A DNA stretch of 64,000 bases, from the NCBI GenBank assembly GCA_938001865.1, contig CALLAW010000040.1, positions 35,450-99,449 on the forward strand. The letters are read 5' to 3'. Within the stretch, counting starts at the first letter, position 1; every line of letters starts with the position of its first letter. The notes below the pieces were generated by a model. That model saw nothing but the letters and a program-made list of their open reading frames with translations. It did no database searches and was not told the DNA's origin. A program made the position numbers and the translations under genes. This document shows, in pieces, positions 7,806 through 19,200 of this stretch. The DNA comes from an uncultured Saprospiraceae bacterium. Lineage in GTDB: Bacteria > Bacteroidota > Bacteroidia > Chitinophagales > Saprospiraceae.

Positions 7806-9002
7806 ATGGCAAAGGAAACGTTCGATCGTAGCAAACCACACGTGAATATCGGAACTATTGGTCACGTCGATCACGGAAAAACAACGCTTACAGCGGCTAT
7901 TACTAATGTATTAGCAGACCAAGGACTTGCTGAGAAAAAAGATTATTCTTCTATCGATGCGGCTCCTGAAGAAAGAGAAAGAGGTATTACAATTAACACT
8001 GCTCACGTTGAGTATGAGACAGCTAACAGGCATTATGCCCATGTAGATTGTCCAGGTCACGCCGATTATGTAAAAAACATGGTTACGGGTGCTGCTCAAA
8101 TGGATGGTGCAATATTAGTTGTAGCCGCTACTGATGGACCTATGCCACAGACTAGAGAGCATATCTTACTCTGTCGTCAGGTAGGTGTTCCTTCAATCGT
8201 AGTATTCATGAACAAGGTAGACCTTGTAGATGATGAAGAGATGTTGGAATTAGTAGAAATGGAAGTAAGAGAACTATTGGATCAGTACGAATTCGATGGT
8301 GATGGATCTGCTATCGTTATGGGGTCTGCTCTTAAGGCACTCGAAGGTGATGCTGATGCAGTAGCTAAAATCATGGAATTGATGGCAGCAGTAGATGCAC
8401 AGATTCCTGAGCCACAAAGAGATGTGGATAAGCCATTCTTGATGCCAATTGAAGATGTATTTACTATTACAGGTAGAGGTACTGTTGCAACTGGTAGAAT
8501 CGAAAGAGGTGTAATCAATACAGGTGATCCTGTACAGATTGTAGGAATGATGAAGGATGATGAGAAGCCAATCGAATCTACAGTTACAGGTGTTGAGATG
8601 TTTAGAAAGATTCTCGAAAGAGGTGAGGCTGGTGATAATGCTGGTATCCTTCTTAGAGGTATTGATAAGTCAGACATCAAGAGAGGTATGGTAATTTGTA
8701 AGCCAGCTTCTGTGAATCCTCACTCACATTTCAAGTGTGAAATCTATGTATTGAGTAAGGATGAAGGTGGTAGACACACTCCATTCTTTAACGGATATAG
8801 ACCACAATTCTACTTCAGAACAACTGATGTTACAGGTGATGTAACATTGCCTGGAGGAGTTGAGATGGTAATGCCTGGTGATAATGTCACTATTGAAGTG
8901 AAGCTTCTTAATAAAATTGCAATGGAGAAAGGACTCAGATTTGCAATTAGAGAAGGTGGTAGAACAGTAGGAGCAGGTCAGGTTACTGAAATTTTAGATT
9001 AA
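7806..9002 (+). CDS. tuf: Elongation factor Tu
   Basis: 398 residues, full length. EF-Tu carries aminoacyl-tRNA to the ribosome at the cost of GTP. The GTPase motifs are intact: GHVDHGKTT (about 18-26), DCPGH (about 80-84) and NKVD (about 135-138), followed by the two beta-barrel domains ending in [14 protein letters not shown]. It lies between tRNA-Gly and tRNA-Trp, the standard Bacteroidota order and equivalent to the E. coli tufB locus. A 159-base leader precedes it with no Shine-Dalgarno sequence; instead the A/T-rich 14-mer CATTTAAAAATTTA at 7788-7801 sits four bases before the ATG and recurs upstream of rplL. A terminator follows. Confidence 0.98.
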   Translation: MAKETFDRSKPHVNIGTIGHVDHGKTTLTAAITNVLADQGLAEKKDYSSIDAAPEERERGITINTAHVEYETANRHYAHVDCPGHADYVKNMVTGAAQMDGAILVVAATDGPMPQTREHILLCRQVGVPSIVVFMNKVDLVDDEEMLELVEMEVRELLDQYEFDGDGSAIVMGSALKALEGDADAVAKIMELMAAVDAQIPEPQRDVDKPFLMPIEDVFTITGRGTVATGRIERGVINTGDPVQIVGMMKDDEKPIESTVTGVEMFRKILERGEAGDNAGILLRGIDKSDIKRGMVICKPASVNPHSHFKCEIYVLSKDEGGRHTPFFNGYRPQFYFRTTDVTGDVTLPGGVEMVMPGDNVTIEVKLLNKIAMEKGLRFAIREGGRTVGAGQVTEILD

Positions 9003-9068
9003 TTCGTGCTTGTAATTTCTCCTAATAAGAGAGGTTATAGTAGCTCGTTGAAATACAACATGTAGATT

Positions 9069-9100
9069 ATTAAGCACCCTTTTTTGGGTGCTTAATTTTC
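9069..9100 (+). terminator. Terminator after tuf
   Basis: Perfect 11-bp stem ATTAAGCACCC / GGGTGCTTAAT around a six-T loop, with a T-rich tail (TTTTC). It separates tuf from tRNA-Trp and the secE operon. Confidence 0.88.
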
Positions 9101-9171
9101 TCATATAAGGGAAGAGGTTTTCTTATTGTTGTAATCAATATCAAAGAGTCCAATGCGAAAGCTAATATCAT

Positions 9172-9244
9172 AGGGGAGTAGCTCAGTTGGTAGAGCGGTG
9201 GTCTCCAAAACCATAGGCCGCGGGTTCGAATCCTGTCTCCCCTG
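9172..9244 (+). tRNA. tRNA-Trp(CCA)
   Basis: Acceptor AGGGGAG / CTCCCCT, discriminator G, anticodon stem GTGGT/ACCAT with loop CTCCAAA (anticodon CCA), T-arm GCGGG..CCTGT around TTCGAAT. It stands 23 bases upstream of secE, the usual place in this phylum, and is probably cotranscribed with it. Confidence 0.96.
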
Positions 9245-9267
9245 CAAATAGAAAGAAATAGTAGATT

Positions 9268-9462
9268 ATGAATGACATAGTATTATACGTGAAAGAGAGC
9301 TACAATGAGCTTCTGCATAACGTAACTTGGCCTACATGGTCAGATTTGTTAAGAAACTCAAGAATTGTAATTGTTGCTACAATTCTAATAGCTGCGATCA
9401 TATTCATAATGGATTTTATAGCAAAGACCTTCACTACAGGTATTTATAACCTTGGAATTTAA
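9268..9462 (+). CDS. secE: Preprotein translocase subunit SecE
   Basis: 64 residues, the short single-span form. The amphipathic N-terminal helix contains the family signature VTWPTWSDLL (residues about 19-28), followed by one transmembrane helix (about 33-55, IVIVATILIAAIIFIMDFI). SecE clamps SecY in the protein-export channel. It lies between tRNA-Trp and nusG, 22 bases before the latter, as in most bacteria. Confidence 0.95.
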   Translation: MNDIVLYVKESYNELLHNVTWPTWSDLLRNSRIVIVATILIAAIIFIMDFIAKTFTTGIYNLGI

Positions 9463-9484
9463 TCCAGCACTTACCTAGAACAGT

Positions 9485-10048
9485 ATGTCTGAAGAAAATT
9501 TAACTGGCGAAGTAACAAGGTGGTATTCACTCAGAGTGATCTCTGGTAAAGAAAAAAAGATCAAAGAGAGAATAGAATTAGAAATCACTCGTAATAAGTG
9601 GTCTGATTTCATTCCTCAGATTCTTGTTCCTTCAGAGAAGGTGTACAAGATTAGAAAAGGGAAGAAAGTTATCCTAGAACGAAACATTCTGCCAGGGTAC
9701 ATACTCATAGAGGCAGTACCAGGGAAGTTTAGCGGAGAGATGATAACTACAATATCAGGAATGCCAAATGTGATACACTTCCTCGGAAAGAATAATCCAA
9801 TTCCGATGAGACAAGCTGAAGCTAACAGAATGTTGGGTAAGGTAGACGAAAGTCAAGAAGTCTCAGAGGCAATGATTGAGCCGTACATAGTTGGTGAGAC
9901 CGTTAAAGTCGTTGATGGACCATTTAACGAATTCGTCGGAGATGTACTTGAAGTAAATGAAGAGAAGAAAAAGCTTAAAGTCATAGTGAAAATCTTTGGT
10001 AGAGGTACCGAAGTCGAGCTAAACTTTATGCAAGTAGAAAAAACATAG
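9485..10048 (+). CDS. nusG: Transcription termination/antitermination factor NusG
   Basis: 187 residues: an N-terminal NGN domain (RWYSLRVISGKEKKIKERIE) that binds the RNA polymerase clamp and a C-terminal KOW domain (GETVKVVDGPFNEFVGDVLE) that contacts Rho or ribosomal protein S10. NusG reduces pausing and couples transcription to translation. It follows secE and precedes rplK by 29 bases, the canonical order. Confidence 0.97.
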   Translation: MSEENLTGEVTRWYSLRVISGKEKKIKERIELEITRNKWSDFIPQILVPSEKVYKIRKGKKVILERNILPGYILIEAVPGKFSGEMITTISGMPNVIHFLGKNNPIPMRQAEANRMLGKVDESQEVSEAMIEPYIVGETVKVVDGPFNEFVGDVLEVNEEKKKLKVIVKIFGRGTEVELNFMQVEKT

Positions 10049-10077
10049 ATTTTAATATTTTTCAAAATAGTTAGAGA

Positions 10078-10521
10078 ATGGCTAAAGAAGTCGATGGCTT
10101 TATCAAGTTACAAGTAAGAGGAGGGTCTGCTAATCCTGCTCCACCAGTAGGACCTGCATTAGGTGCTAAGGGTGTAAATATCATGGAATTTTGCAAACGA
10201 TTTAATGCAAAAACAGAAGAAAGCAGAGGTAAGTTATTACCAGTTGTAATTACTGTATTCAAAGACAAGTCCTTTGAGTTCGTAATTAAGACTGTACCAG
10301 CTTCTGCACAGATTCTTGAAGCAATCAAACTCAAAAGTGGATCATCAGTACCCAATCGTGATAAGGTAGGATCGATATCTTGGGATCAGCTAAAGGAAAT
10401 AGCAGAGAACAAAATGGAAGATCTCAATGCATACAAAGTAGAGTCTGCAATGAGAATGATCGCAGGTACTGCAAGATCGATGGGAGTAACAGTAAGTGGT
10501 GTTGCACCTTGGGAGGCGTAA
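10078..10521 (+). CDS. rplK: 50S ribosomal protein L11
   Basis: 147 residues, full length. The N-terminal proline-rich motif ([20 protein letters not shown]) and the C-terminal rRNA-binding domain ([12 protein letters not shown]) are intact. L11 forms the base of the L7/L12 stalk and the GTPase-associated centre. It is separated from rplA by 87 bases that can form a hairpin. Confidence 0.97.
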   Translation: MAKEVDGFIKLQVRGGSANPAPPVGPALGAKGVNIMEFCKRFNAKTEESRGKLLPVVITVFKDKSFEFVIKTVPASAQILEAIKLKSGSSVPNRDKVGSISWDQLKEIAENKMEDLNAYKVESAMRMIAGTARSMGVTVSGVAPWEA

Positions 10522-10559
10522 GCCACTCAGAAACTTTGAAGACACAATATTTTCATTAT

Positions 10560-10591
10560 AGGGAGCTAAGTTAAATGCTTAGCGTGGACCT
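10560..10591 (+). promoter_or_regulatory. Hairpin in the rplK-rplA spacer, possible L1 autoregulatory site
   Basis: GCTAAG (10565-10570) pairs perfectly with CTTAGC (10578-10583) around a seven-base loop, and the outer AGG (10560-10562) can pair with CCT (10589-10591), leaving an uneven internal loop. L1 represses the L11-L1 mRNA in many bacteria by binding a stem with an asymmetric loop; the position immediately upstream of rplA suits this, but the match to the known L1 site was not tested. Confidence 0.35.
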
Positions 10592-10608
10592 TTAAATTTT
10601 ATAATACA

Positions 10609-11304
10609 ATGGCAAAAATTTCTAAGAAAAGAAAAGAAGCCCTAGCAAAAGTTGACCAAGACAAACTTTATGGTTTGTCTGATGCAATGGCTCTAGTCAA
10701 AGAAGTGAACTGTGCTAAGTTCGATGCTTCTGTAGACTTGCATATCAGACTAGGCGTGGATCCTCGTAAAGCTGATCAGGCAATAAGAGGAACGGTAGTT
10801 CTTCCTAACGGAACTGGAAAATCAAAAAAAGTACTCGTCTTATGTACTCCAGATAAGGAGAAGGAAGCATTGGATGCTGGAGCAGACTATGCTGGACTCG
10901 ATGAGTATGTACAGAAAGTACAAGGTGGGTGGACAGACATAGATGTTGTAATCGCAACGCCTAATGTCATGGCTCAAGTTGGTAAGATCGGTAGGATATT
11001 AGGACCTAGAGGTCTCATGCCTAACCCTAAGACTGGTACAGTGACACAGGATGTTGCGAGTGCGGTATCAGATGTTAAAGGTGGTAAGATTGCTTTCAGA
11101 GTGGATAAGTATGGTATCATACATTCACCAGTAGGTAGAGTATCGTTTACAGCAGATAAGTTGTATGAAAATGCAAATGAATTGCTCACAACGATTGCAA
11201 AGATGAAGCCTTCTTCAGCGAAAGGAGTCTATATGAAGTCAGTCTCAGTCGCTAGTACGATGAGTCCTGGAGTCAAGATAGATCCGAAGGAAATTAAATT
11301 ATAA
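10609..11304 (+). CDS. rplA: 50S ribosomal protein L1
   Basis: 231 residues, typical length. Contains the L1 signature region ([18 protein letters not shown]) and the conserved end of domain I ([20 protein letters not shown]). L1 binds 23S rRNA at the E-site stalk and in many bacteria also represses its own operon. Upstream spacer carries a hairpin; downstream rplJ starts after 28 bases. Confidence 0.97.
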   Translation: MAKISKKRKEALAKVDQDKLYGLSDAMALVKEVNCAKFDASVDLHIRLGVDPRKADQAIRGTVVLPNGTGKSKKVLVLCTPDKEKEALDAGADYAGLDEYVQKVQGGWTDIDVVIATPNVMAQVGKIGRILGPRGLMPNPKTGTVTQDVASAVSDVKGGKIAFRVDKYGIIHSPVGRVSFTADKLYENANELLTTIAKMKPSSAKGVYMKSVSVASTMSPGVKIDPKEIKL

Positions 11305-11332
11305 CCTCCACCTATATTAAAATATCGATAGC

Positions 11333-11857
11333 ATGAATCGCGAACAAAAAGCGCAAGCAATAGAAACACTAAAGGAGAAATTTGCAAGTTCATCTTTCTT
11401 CTATATCACAGATTCTTCAGCACTTAATGTAGGTCAGGTAAATGATCTTAGACAAAAGTGTTTTGAGAATGACATAGAAATGCAAGTTGTCAAAAATACA
11501 CTTGTAAAAAAAGCTCTTGAAGAAACAGCAGCTGATAAAGGTTACGAAGGACTATACGAAGTACTTTCAGGTCCAACTGCATTGATGTTTAGCAATGTAG
11601 CTAATGCACCAGCTAAAGTAATCAAGGAATTTAGAAAGTCTCATGATAAGCCAGTCATAAAGGCTGCTTACATTGACTCTGATATCTTTATGGGAGATGA
11701 AAGTTTAGCTGTATTGGCTGACATGAAATCCAAAGAAGATTTACTCGGAGAGGTTATTGTATTATTACAATCTCCGATCAAGACTGTTATTGGATCACTC
11801 AATTCAGGTGGTAATACGATTGCAGGTCTCGTCAAAGCTCTCCAAGAAAGAGCTTAG
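11333..11857 (+). CDS. rplJ: 50S ribosomal protein L10
   Basis: 174 residues. Starts MNREQKAQAIETLKEKFASS and shows the typical central SGPTALMFS motif. L10 anchors the L7/L12 dimers on the ribosome. The 28-base spacer from rplA is too short to hold a classical L10 leader. A 76-base spacer leads to rplL. Confidence 0.96.
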   Translation: MNREQKAQAIETLKEKFASSSFFYITDSSALNVGQVNDLRQKCFENDIEMQVVKNTLVKKALEETAADKGYEGLYEVLSGPTALMFSNVANAPAKVIKEFRKSHDKPVIKAAYIDSDIFMGDESLAVLADMKSKEDLLGEVIVLLQSPIKTVIGSLNSGGNTIAGLVKALQERA

Positions 11858-11912
11858 ACACACTAGTTAAGGCTTCCAAGCTTAAACGCATTATTATATA
11901 TTTCTTAATAAG

Positions 11913-11926
11913 CATTTAAAAATTTA
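11913..11926 (+). promoter_or_regulatory. A/T-rich 14-mer in front of rplL, shared with tuf
   Basis: Exact second copy of CATTTAAAAATTTA, seven bases before the rplL ATG at 11934. See the copy at 7788-7801. L7/L12 is the only ribosomal protein present in several copies per ribosome, so extra translation strength would make sense. Confidence 0.4.
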
Positions 11927-11933
11927 ATTATAC

Positions 11934-12311
11934 ATGGCAGATTTAAAAACATTAGCTGAATCATTAGTAAACCTTACTGTAAAGGAGGTAAGTGAGTTAG
12001 CTGACATCCTTAAGGATGAGTACGGTATCGAACCAGCAGCAGCAGCAGTAGCTGTAGCAGCAGGTGGAGGTGCAGGTGGCGGTGCAGCCGCAGAAGAGAA
12101 AACTGAATTCGACGTAGTGCTTAACTCTGCTGGTGCAGCTAAGTTAGCAGTTGTCAAGGCAGTGAAAACTCTCTTAGGCGTTGGACTGAAAGACGCAAAA
12201 GATTTAGTTGACGGAGCTCCTGGCGTTATCAAGGCAGGTGTACCTAAAGCTGAAGCTGAAAGTATTTCAGCTGCTCTTACTGAAGCTGGTGCTGAGGTAG
12301 AATTGAAGTAA
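11934..12311 (+). CDS. rplL: 50S ribosomal protein L7/L12
   Basis: 125 residues. An N-terminal dimerisation helix pair (residues 1-35), an Ala/Gly hinge (about 36-55, very rich in A and G) and the C-terminal factor-binding domain ([19 protein letters not shown]) are all present. It recruits EF-Tu, EF-G and other GTPases to the ribosome. The 142-base spacer to rpoB contains a long hairpin that may reduce readthrough. Confidence 0.97.
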   Translation: MADLKTLAESLVNLTVKEVSELADILKDEYGIEPAAAAVAVAAGGGAGGGAAAEEKTEFDVVLNSAGAAKLAVVKAVKTLLGVGLKDAKDLVDGAPGVIKAGVPKAEAESISAALTEAGAEVELK

Positions 12312-12363
12312 TTTCGTTCTATCTTGCTAATGGCAGAAGTAAAAAGCTAAATACGTAAGAATC

Positions 12364-12403
12364 AAACAGGCTTAGTGCTCAATACGAGTGCTAGGCCATG
12401 TTT
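12364..12403 (+). terminator. Attenuator-like hairpin between rplL and rpoB
   Basis: A 17-bp stem: AAACA + GGCTTAGTGCTC (12364-12380), loop AATAC, GAGTGCTAGGCC (12386-12397), one bulged A, then TGTTT. Three of the inner twelve pairs are G-U, none is mismatched. A weak T-rich tail follows. Its place matches the partial terminator of E. coli that lowers rpoBC relative to ribosomal proteins; whether it terminates here is inference. Confidence 0.6.
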
Positions 12404-12453
12404 TGTTCTATTAACGTAGTAATTATTCGTTCATCTGAAGAGTAAAATTAATT

Positions 12454-15400
12454 ATGACAAAAAATCCGTCACTCCAGAGGGTTGACTTTGGAACAATAAA
12501 GCTTCCTGAAAACACTCCAGATTTATTAGAAATTCAACTCAAGTCTTTTCAAGAGTTCTTTCAACTAGAAACAACACCTGAAAACAGAGGAAATGAAGGA
12601 CTCTTCAGAGTTTTTCAAGAGAATTTTCCAATTACTGATGCTCGTAATATCTTTGTATTAGAGTTCCTCGATTACTTCATAGATCCTCCGAGATATACAA
12701 TCGAAGAGTGTATGCAGCGTGGACTTACTTATGCAGTGCCACTCAAGGCTAAATTGAGATTATCGTGTAACGATGAAGAGCATGTTGACTTCCAGACTAT
12801 CGTCCAAGATGTCTTCCTTGGGAATATTCCTTACATGACGCCTAAAGGTACATTTGTAGTAAATGGAGCAGAACGAGTAATCGTGTCACAGCTTCATAGG
12901 TCTCCAGGTGTATTCTTCAGTCAGACATTCCACCCTAATGGAACAAAAATCTACTCTGCAAGGATCATTCCTTTCAAAGGAGCATGGATGGAATTTGCCT
13001 CTGATATCAACATGGTGATGTATGCATATATCGATCGTAAGAAGAAATTCCCTGTAACTACATTACTCAGAGCGATAGGGTTTGATTCGGATAAAGATAT
13101 ATTGGAAATCTTTGGTCTTTCAGAAGAAATCAAAGCTGATAAAAAAGCACTCAAGAAGGCCGTCGGAAGAAAGTTGGCAGCAAGAGTTTTACGTAAGTGG
13201 TCGGAAGACTTTGTAGATGAGGATACGGGTGAAGTAGTAACTATCGAACGTAACGAAGTATTACTCGAGAGAAATGCAATACTAGATGAATCTAATATTG
13301 AACTCATCGAAGACGCTAACGTCGATACAATTATACTTCAGAGAGAAGATGAAAACCAAGATGATTACACAATCATCTATAATACACTCAATAAAGATGC
13401 TTCTAACTCAGAATTAGAAGCAGTTGCACAGATCTATCGACAGTTAAGAGGTACAGATCCACCTGATGAAGAGACGGCAAGAGGTATTATTGATAAATTA
13501 TTCTTCTCCGATAAAAGGTATAACCTAGGTGAGGTAGGAAGATACAAAATCAATAGAAAACTCGGTACTGAAACAAGTGACGATGTACTCGTATTGACGA
13601 AGGAGGATATCATTGAAATCGTGAAGTATCTGGTTGCACTTATCAATCAAAATGCTGAGCTTGACGATATCGATCACTTAAGTAACAGAAGAGTCAAGAC
13701 TGTTGGAGAGCAACTCTATGGACAATTCGGTGTCGGACTTGCAAGAATGGCTCGTACGATTAGAGAGAGAATGAATGTCAGAGATAATGAAGTATTTACG
13801 CCAGTAGATTTGATAAATGCTCGGACTTTATCCTCAGTAATCAACTCATTCTTTGGAACTTCCCAACTTTCTCAATTTCTAGATCAGACTAATCCACTCT
13901 CTGAGATTACACATAAGAGGAGAATATCTGCCTTAGGGCCAGGTGGTCTCTCTAGAGAACGAGCAGGTTTTGAGGTGAGAGATGTTCACTACTCTCACTA
14001 TGGTAGACTCTGTACGATTGAGACTCCAGAAGGTCCTAACATTGGACTTATCTCTACTCTCTGTGTACATGCCAAGGTCAACAAGATGGGATTCTTGGAG
14101 ACTCCGTACAGGGAAGTAAAGAAGGGAAAAGTTAATATCAACTCTGAACCAGTATATCTGAGTGCAGAAGGAGAAGATTACAAAAAGATAGCCCAAGCCA
14201 ATGCACCGATCAATGAAAAAGGTGCTTTCCTTGTCGATAGAATCAAGTCGAGAGATCACGGTGACTTCCCAGTACTAGCTCCAGACGAGCTCGAGTATAT
14301 GGATGTTGCTCCTAATCAGATTGTGGGAGTGAGTGCCTCTTTGATTCCATTCTTAGAGAATGATGATGCCAATAGAGCCCTCATGGGATCTAACATGCAG
14401 CGTCAAGCAGTACCATGCCTCATCCCTAACTCTCCGATCGTGGGGACTGGAATCGAAGCCAAAGTTGCTCAAGATTCAAGGATGCTAATCAATGCATCTG
14501 GAGAAGGAATCGTAGAATATGTCGATGCTAATGAAGTGGTCATCAAATACGATAGATCTGAAATAGACCAATTAGTCTCGTTTGAAGATAATGTAGTCAC
14601 TTATAAGTTGACTAAGTTTAGAAGAACGAATCAGGGGACATGTATCAATCTGAAACCAATCGTCAGGAAAGGTGATAGGGTACAGAAAGGATCACTTCTC
14701 TGTGAAGGATATGCCACTCAAAAAGGAGAATTGGCTCTTGGTCAAAACCTCTTAGTAGCATTTATGCCTTGGAAAGGTTACAACTTTGAAGATGCAATTG
14801 TCCTTAGTGAACGTGTGGTTAGAGAAGACGTATTCACTTCGTTACATATAGAGAGCTTTGAGCTAGAGGTGAGGGATACTAAGCTTGGTGAAGAAGAGCT
14901 GACGAATGATATCCCAAATGTCAGTGAAGAAGCAACTAAGGACTTAGATGAAAACGGAGTAATCAGAGTAGGTGCATGGCTTAAAGAAGGTGACATAATT
15001 ATCGGTAAGATCACACCAAAAGGTGAATCAGACCCTACACCGGAAGAGAAACTCCTCCGAGCAATCTTTGGTGATAAGGCTGGTGATGTCAAAGATGCTT
15101 CACTTAAGGCTCCACCATCCACTAAGGGTGTTGTGATTTCTAAGCAGCTTTTTGCAAGAGCAAAAAAAGATAAATTCCAGAAGGTACAAGAGAAAGACTT
15201 ACTTGCTAAGTTAGATGATAGTCATGCAGTCACGCTAAATGAGCTCAAAACGGTGCTCGTTGATAAGCTGATGAAACTCGTCGGTGGTAAGGTGTCTGCA
15301 GGCGTCAAGTCAATCTACAGAGAAGAGATCATTCCTAAAGGCTCTAAGTTCACAATGAAAGCTCTCAAGGATGTAGATTTTAGCCAGATTGATTATTCAG

Positions 15401-16263
15401 GTTGGAGTCATGATGAAGGTAATAATAAGCTTATTGCTAGACTGCTCCATAATTATACGATCAAAGTCAATGAAGAAATCGGACGGTACAAGAGAGAGAA
15501 ATTCAATATTAGTATCGGTGATGAGTTACCAGCAGGTGTACTCAAGTTAGCAAAGGTCTATATGGCCAAAAAGCGTAAGCTTAAAGTTGGTGATAAGTTA
15601 GCTGGTCGACATGGAAATAAGGGAATTGTTTCTAGTATCGTAAAGCTAGAAGATATGCCTTTCCTTGAGGATGGAACACCCGTAGATATTGTATTGAATC
15701 CACTTGGTGTACCATCAAGGATGAACTTAGGGCAGATCTTTGAGACTGTACTTGGATGGGCTGGTAAGAAACTCGGAATCAAATTCTCTACTCCGATCTT
15801 TGATGGAGCTAGCATGGATGAGATAGAGACATATATCCAGAAAGCTGAATTGCCTTCACTCGGTCAGACATTCTTATACGACGGAGAGACTGGCGATAGA
15901 TTCCACCAGGAAGCTACCGTAGGTATAATCTACATGCTCAAACTCTCCCACATGGTTGATGATAAGATGCATGCAAGATCTATAGGACCTTACTCATTGA
16001 TCACACAACAACCACTCGGTGGTAAAGCACAGTTTGGTGGACAACGATTTGGTGAGATGGAGGTATGGGCATTGGAGGCATTCGGTGCTTCTAATATACT
16101 GAGAGAGCTCCTGACCATTAAGTCAGATGATATCCATGGTCGAGCAAAGACGTACGAAGCAATCGTCAAAGGAGATCGATTGCCAGAGCCTGGTATCCCA
16201 GAGTCATTTAACGTACTCGTGCATGAGCTGAGAGGGTTAGCCCTTGATGTGAAATTTGATTAA
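12454..16263 (+). CDS. rpoB: DNA-directed RNA polymerase subunit beta
   Basis: 1269 residues, normal for Bacteroidota. The rifampicin-pocket region is recognisable ([33 protein letters not shown]), as are the conserved GRHGNKG segment and the C-terminal [20 protein letters not shown]. Forms the polymerase active centre together with rpoC, which starts 33 bases downstream. Codons at the rifampicin-contact positions look like the sensitive form in this reading (D in LDQTNP, H in HKRR, S in RRISALG). Confidence 0.98.
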   Translation: MTKNPSLQRVDFGTIKLPENTPDLLEIQLKSFQEFFQLETTPENRGNEGLFRVFQENFPITDARNIFVLEFLDYFIDPPRYTIEECMQRGLTYAVPLKAKLRLSCNDEEHVDFQTIVQDVFLGNIPYMTPKGTFVVNGAERVIVSQLHRSPGVFFSQTFHPNGTKIYSARIIPFKGAWMEFASDINMVMYAYIDRKKKFPVTTLLRAIGFDSDKDILEIFGLSEEIKADKKALKKAVGRKLAARVLRKWSEDFVDEDTGEVVTIERNEVLLERNAILDESNIELIEDANVDTIILQREDENQDDYTIIYNTLNKDASNSELEAVAQIYRQLRGTDPPDEETARGIIDKLFFSDKRYNLGEVGRYKINRKLGTETSDDVLVLTKEDIIEIVKYLVALINQNAELDDIDHLSNRRVKTVGEQLYGQFGVGLARMARTIRERMNVRDNEVFTPVDLINARTLSSVINSFFGTSQLSQFLDQTNPLSEITHKRRISALGPGGLSRERAGFEVRDVHYSHYGRLCTIETPEGPNIGLISTLCVHAKVNKMGFLETPYREVKKGKVNINSEPVYLSAEGEDYKKIAQANAPINEKGAFLVDRIKSRDHGDFPVLAPDELEYMDVAPNQIVGVSASLIPFLENDDANRALMGSNMQRQAVPCLIPNSPIVGTGIEAKVAQDSRMLINASGEGIVEYVDANEVVIKYDRSEIDQLVSFEDNVVTYKLTKFRRTNQGTCINLKPIVRKGDRVQKGSLLCEGYATQKGELALGQNLLVAFMPWKGYNFEDAIVLSERVVREDVFTSLHIESFELEVRDTKLGEEELTNDIPNVSEEATKDLDENGVIRVGAWLKEGDIIIGKITPKGESDPTPEEKLLRAIFGDKAGDVKDASLKAPPSTKGVVISKQLFARAKKDKFQKVQEKDLLAKLDDSHAVTLNELKTVLVDKLMKLVGGKVSAGVKSIYREEIIPKGSKFTMKALKDVDFSQIDYSGWSHDEGNNKLIARLLHNYTIKVNEEIGRYKREKFNISIGDELPAGVLKLAKVYMAKKRKLKVGDKLAGRHGNKGIVSSIVKLEDMPFLEDGTPVDIVLNPLGVPSRMNLGQIFETVLGWAGKKLGIKFSTPIFDGASMDEIETYIQKAELPSLGQTFLYDGETGDRFHQEATVGIIYMLKLSHMVDDKMHARSIGPYSLITQQPLGGKAQFGGQRFGEMEVWALEAFGASNILRELLTIKSDDIHGRAKTYEAIVKGDRLPEPGIPESFNVLVHELRGLALDVKFD

Positions 16264-16296
16264 CCCTTTTTTAGAAAATTTTAGAATAGATAATAT

Positions 16297-19200
16297 ATGT
16301 CATTCAAGAAAAATTTTACTCAGCAAAAAAGCTTTGATGCAATCACGATAAGCTTGACATCTCCAGATCAAATACTGGAAAGGTCTTATGGTGAAGTACT
16401 CAAGCCAGAAACTATAAACTACAGAACATACAAACCGGAAAGAGACGGACTATTCTGCGAAAGGATATTCGGACCTGTCAAGGATTATGAATGTTACTGT
16501 GGAAAGTATAAAAGAATCAGATACAAAGGTATCGTATGTGATAGATGTGGTGTAGAAGTGACTGAGAAGAAAGTCAGAAGGGAGAGAATGGGACACATCA
16601 AATTGGTAGTTCCAGTTGTTCACATTTGGTTCTTCAAGTCACTGCCAAACAAGATTGGTTACCTACTCGGTATCGCATCTAAAAAGTTGGAGACAATTGT
16701 ATATTATGAAAGATACGCAGTCATCCAACCAGGTGTCAAAGAAGGAGAGATTGAAGTTAAAGATCTCTTGACAGAAGAGGAATACTTCGAAGTATTAGAT
16801 TCCCTGCCAGCTGATAATCAGTTACTAGATGATAGTGATCCTAATAAATTCATCGCAAAGATGGGTGCAGACGGGATCCGAGAGCTCCTCATGAGGTTAG
16901 ATCTTGATCAGTTAGCATTGGATCTCAGACACCAAGCAGCTACTGAGACTTCAAGACAAAGAAAGTCAGAAGCGTTAAAGCGATTGAGAGTAGTAGAGGC
17001 CTTCAGAGACGGACAGACTCGTATTGACAATAGACCTGAATGGACTATTATTGATTACTTGCCAGTCATTCCACCGGAGTTAAGACCATTGGTACCTCTA
17101 GATGGTGGTCGATTTGCAAGTTCAGATTTGAATGATCTTTACCGAAGAGTAATTATACGGAATAATAGACTCAAGCGTCTGATTGAAATCAAAGCTCCTG
17201 AAGTGATACTCAGAAATGAGAAAAGAATGCTTCAAGAGGCTGTAGATTCACTCTTTGATAATAGTAGAAAATCTAATGCCGTCAAAGCAGAAGGTGGTAG
17301 AGCCTTGAAGTCATTAAGTGATGTACTCAAAGGTAAGCAAGGAAGATTCAGACAGAATCTACTCGGTAAGAGGGTAGATTACTCAGGAAGATCAGTGATC
17401 GTTGTTGGGCCAAATCTTAAGCTCCACGAGTGTGGATTACCTAAGGGTATGGCCTCAGAGTTGTTCAAGCCATTTGTCATCAGGAAACTCATAGAAAGAG
17501 GTATCGTGAAGACGGTAAAGTCAGCTAAGAAATTAGTAGATAGAAAAGATCCAGTGATCTGGGATATCCTAGAGAATATACTTAAAGGTCACCCTATCAT
17601 GCTCAACAGAGCACCAACTCTTCACAGGTTGTCAATTCAGTCATTCCAGCCTAAATTAGTAGAAGGAAAAGCGATCCAATTACACCCACTCGTTTGTGGT
17701 GCATTTAACGCCGATTTTGATGGTGATCAGATGGCTGTCCACGTGCCACTGAGTCATGCAGCGATCTTAGAAGCACAAGTACTGATGCTTTCTGCTCATA
17801 ACATGCTCAACCCACAGAATGGTACTCCGATTACACTTCCTTCACAGGATATGGTACTTGGTTTGTACTACCTATCAAAAGAAAAGCCTGCAGAAAAATC
17901 TAAAGGATCAGGGATGATTTTCTACTCTTCCGAAGAAGCAGAAATCGCTTATAACGAAGGGAAAGTAGACCTCCATGCTCCAGTCAAGGCTAAAATAGAA
18001 GTAGAAAATGAAGAAGGAGCGATAGAGTGGAAATTGAGTGATACTACTGTTGGTAGGATCCTATTCAATGACGCTAAGCCAGACGGATATCCTTTTATCA
18101 ATGTAGTATTGACAAAAAGGAACTTGAAGAAGGTTGTGAATACACTCATCCAGAAGACAAGTTTTACTGTCGCGGCAGAATTTTTAGATAAGATTAAGGA
18201 GATGGGATTCTATTGGTCATTCAAAGGAGGACTTTCGTTCAACTTGGGAGATCTGATCAATCCATCTGTCAAAGAAAGTACGTTGATATCCGCAAAGGAT
18301 GAAGTGGATGAAGTGTGGGAAAACTATAATATGGGTCTCATCACTAACAACGAACGATACAATCAAGTAATCGATAAGTGGACTTACGCTGATAACAAGA
18401 TTACAGAAAACTTGATGAAAGAGTTAGCTGAGCACAAAGATGGCTTCAACTCAGTATATATGATGCTTGACTCTGGAGCAAGGGGATCTAAGCAACAAAT
18501 CAAGCAGTTATGTGGATTGAGAGGGTTGATGGCTAAGCCTCGAAAGTCTGGTGATACAGGTGGAGCAGTTATCGAAAATCCGATACTCTCTAACTTCCTG
18601 GAAGGTCTTTCGATTCAAGATTACTTTATCTCTACTCACGGTGCTCGTAAGGGTCTTGCCGATACAGCCTTGAAGACAGCCGATGCCGGTTATCTGACAA
18701 GAAGATTGGTAGATGTGTCTCAAGATGTTGTAGTAAGACAAGAAGATTGTAATACACTCAGAGGGATCATGACAAAAGCTCTTATCGAAAATGATAAGAT
18801 CATTGAACCACTTTCTGACAGAATAGAAGGAAGATACTCACTCCAAGATGTGGAGCATCCAGAGACAGAAGAAATTCTAGTGTCAGAGGCTCAATATATA
18901 GATGCTAAGATTGCTAAAACAATCGAAGAGGCAGGAGTAGAAGCAGTAGTGATCAGATCAGTATTAACATGTGATGCTAAGTCTGGTGTCTGTACTAAGT
19001 GCTATGGTAAGAACCTTGCTACTAACAGAATCTCAGAAAGAGGTGATGCAGTAGGTATTATAGCAGCACAATCTATCGGTGAGCCAGGTACACAGTTGAC
19101 TCTACGTACATTCCACGTGGGTGGTATCGCATCAGTCAGTAAGACAGAGAATCAAATTGTTTCCAAATTTGATGGAGTCCTTGACTTTGATAATATCAAA

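Noticed and set aside
8282..8680. 132-codon frame antisense to tuf
   Set aside because: tuf is unambiguous on the other strand; the antisense frame follows from its codon bias.
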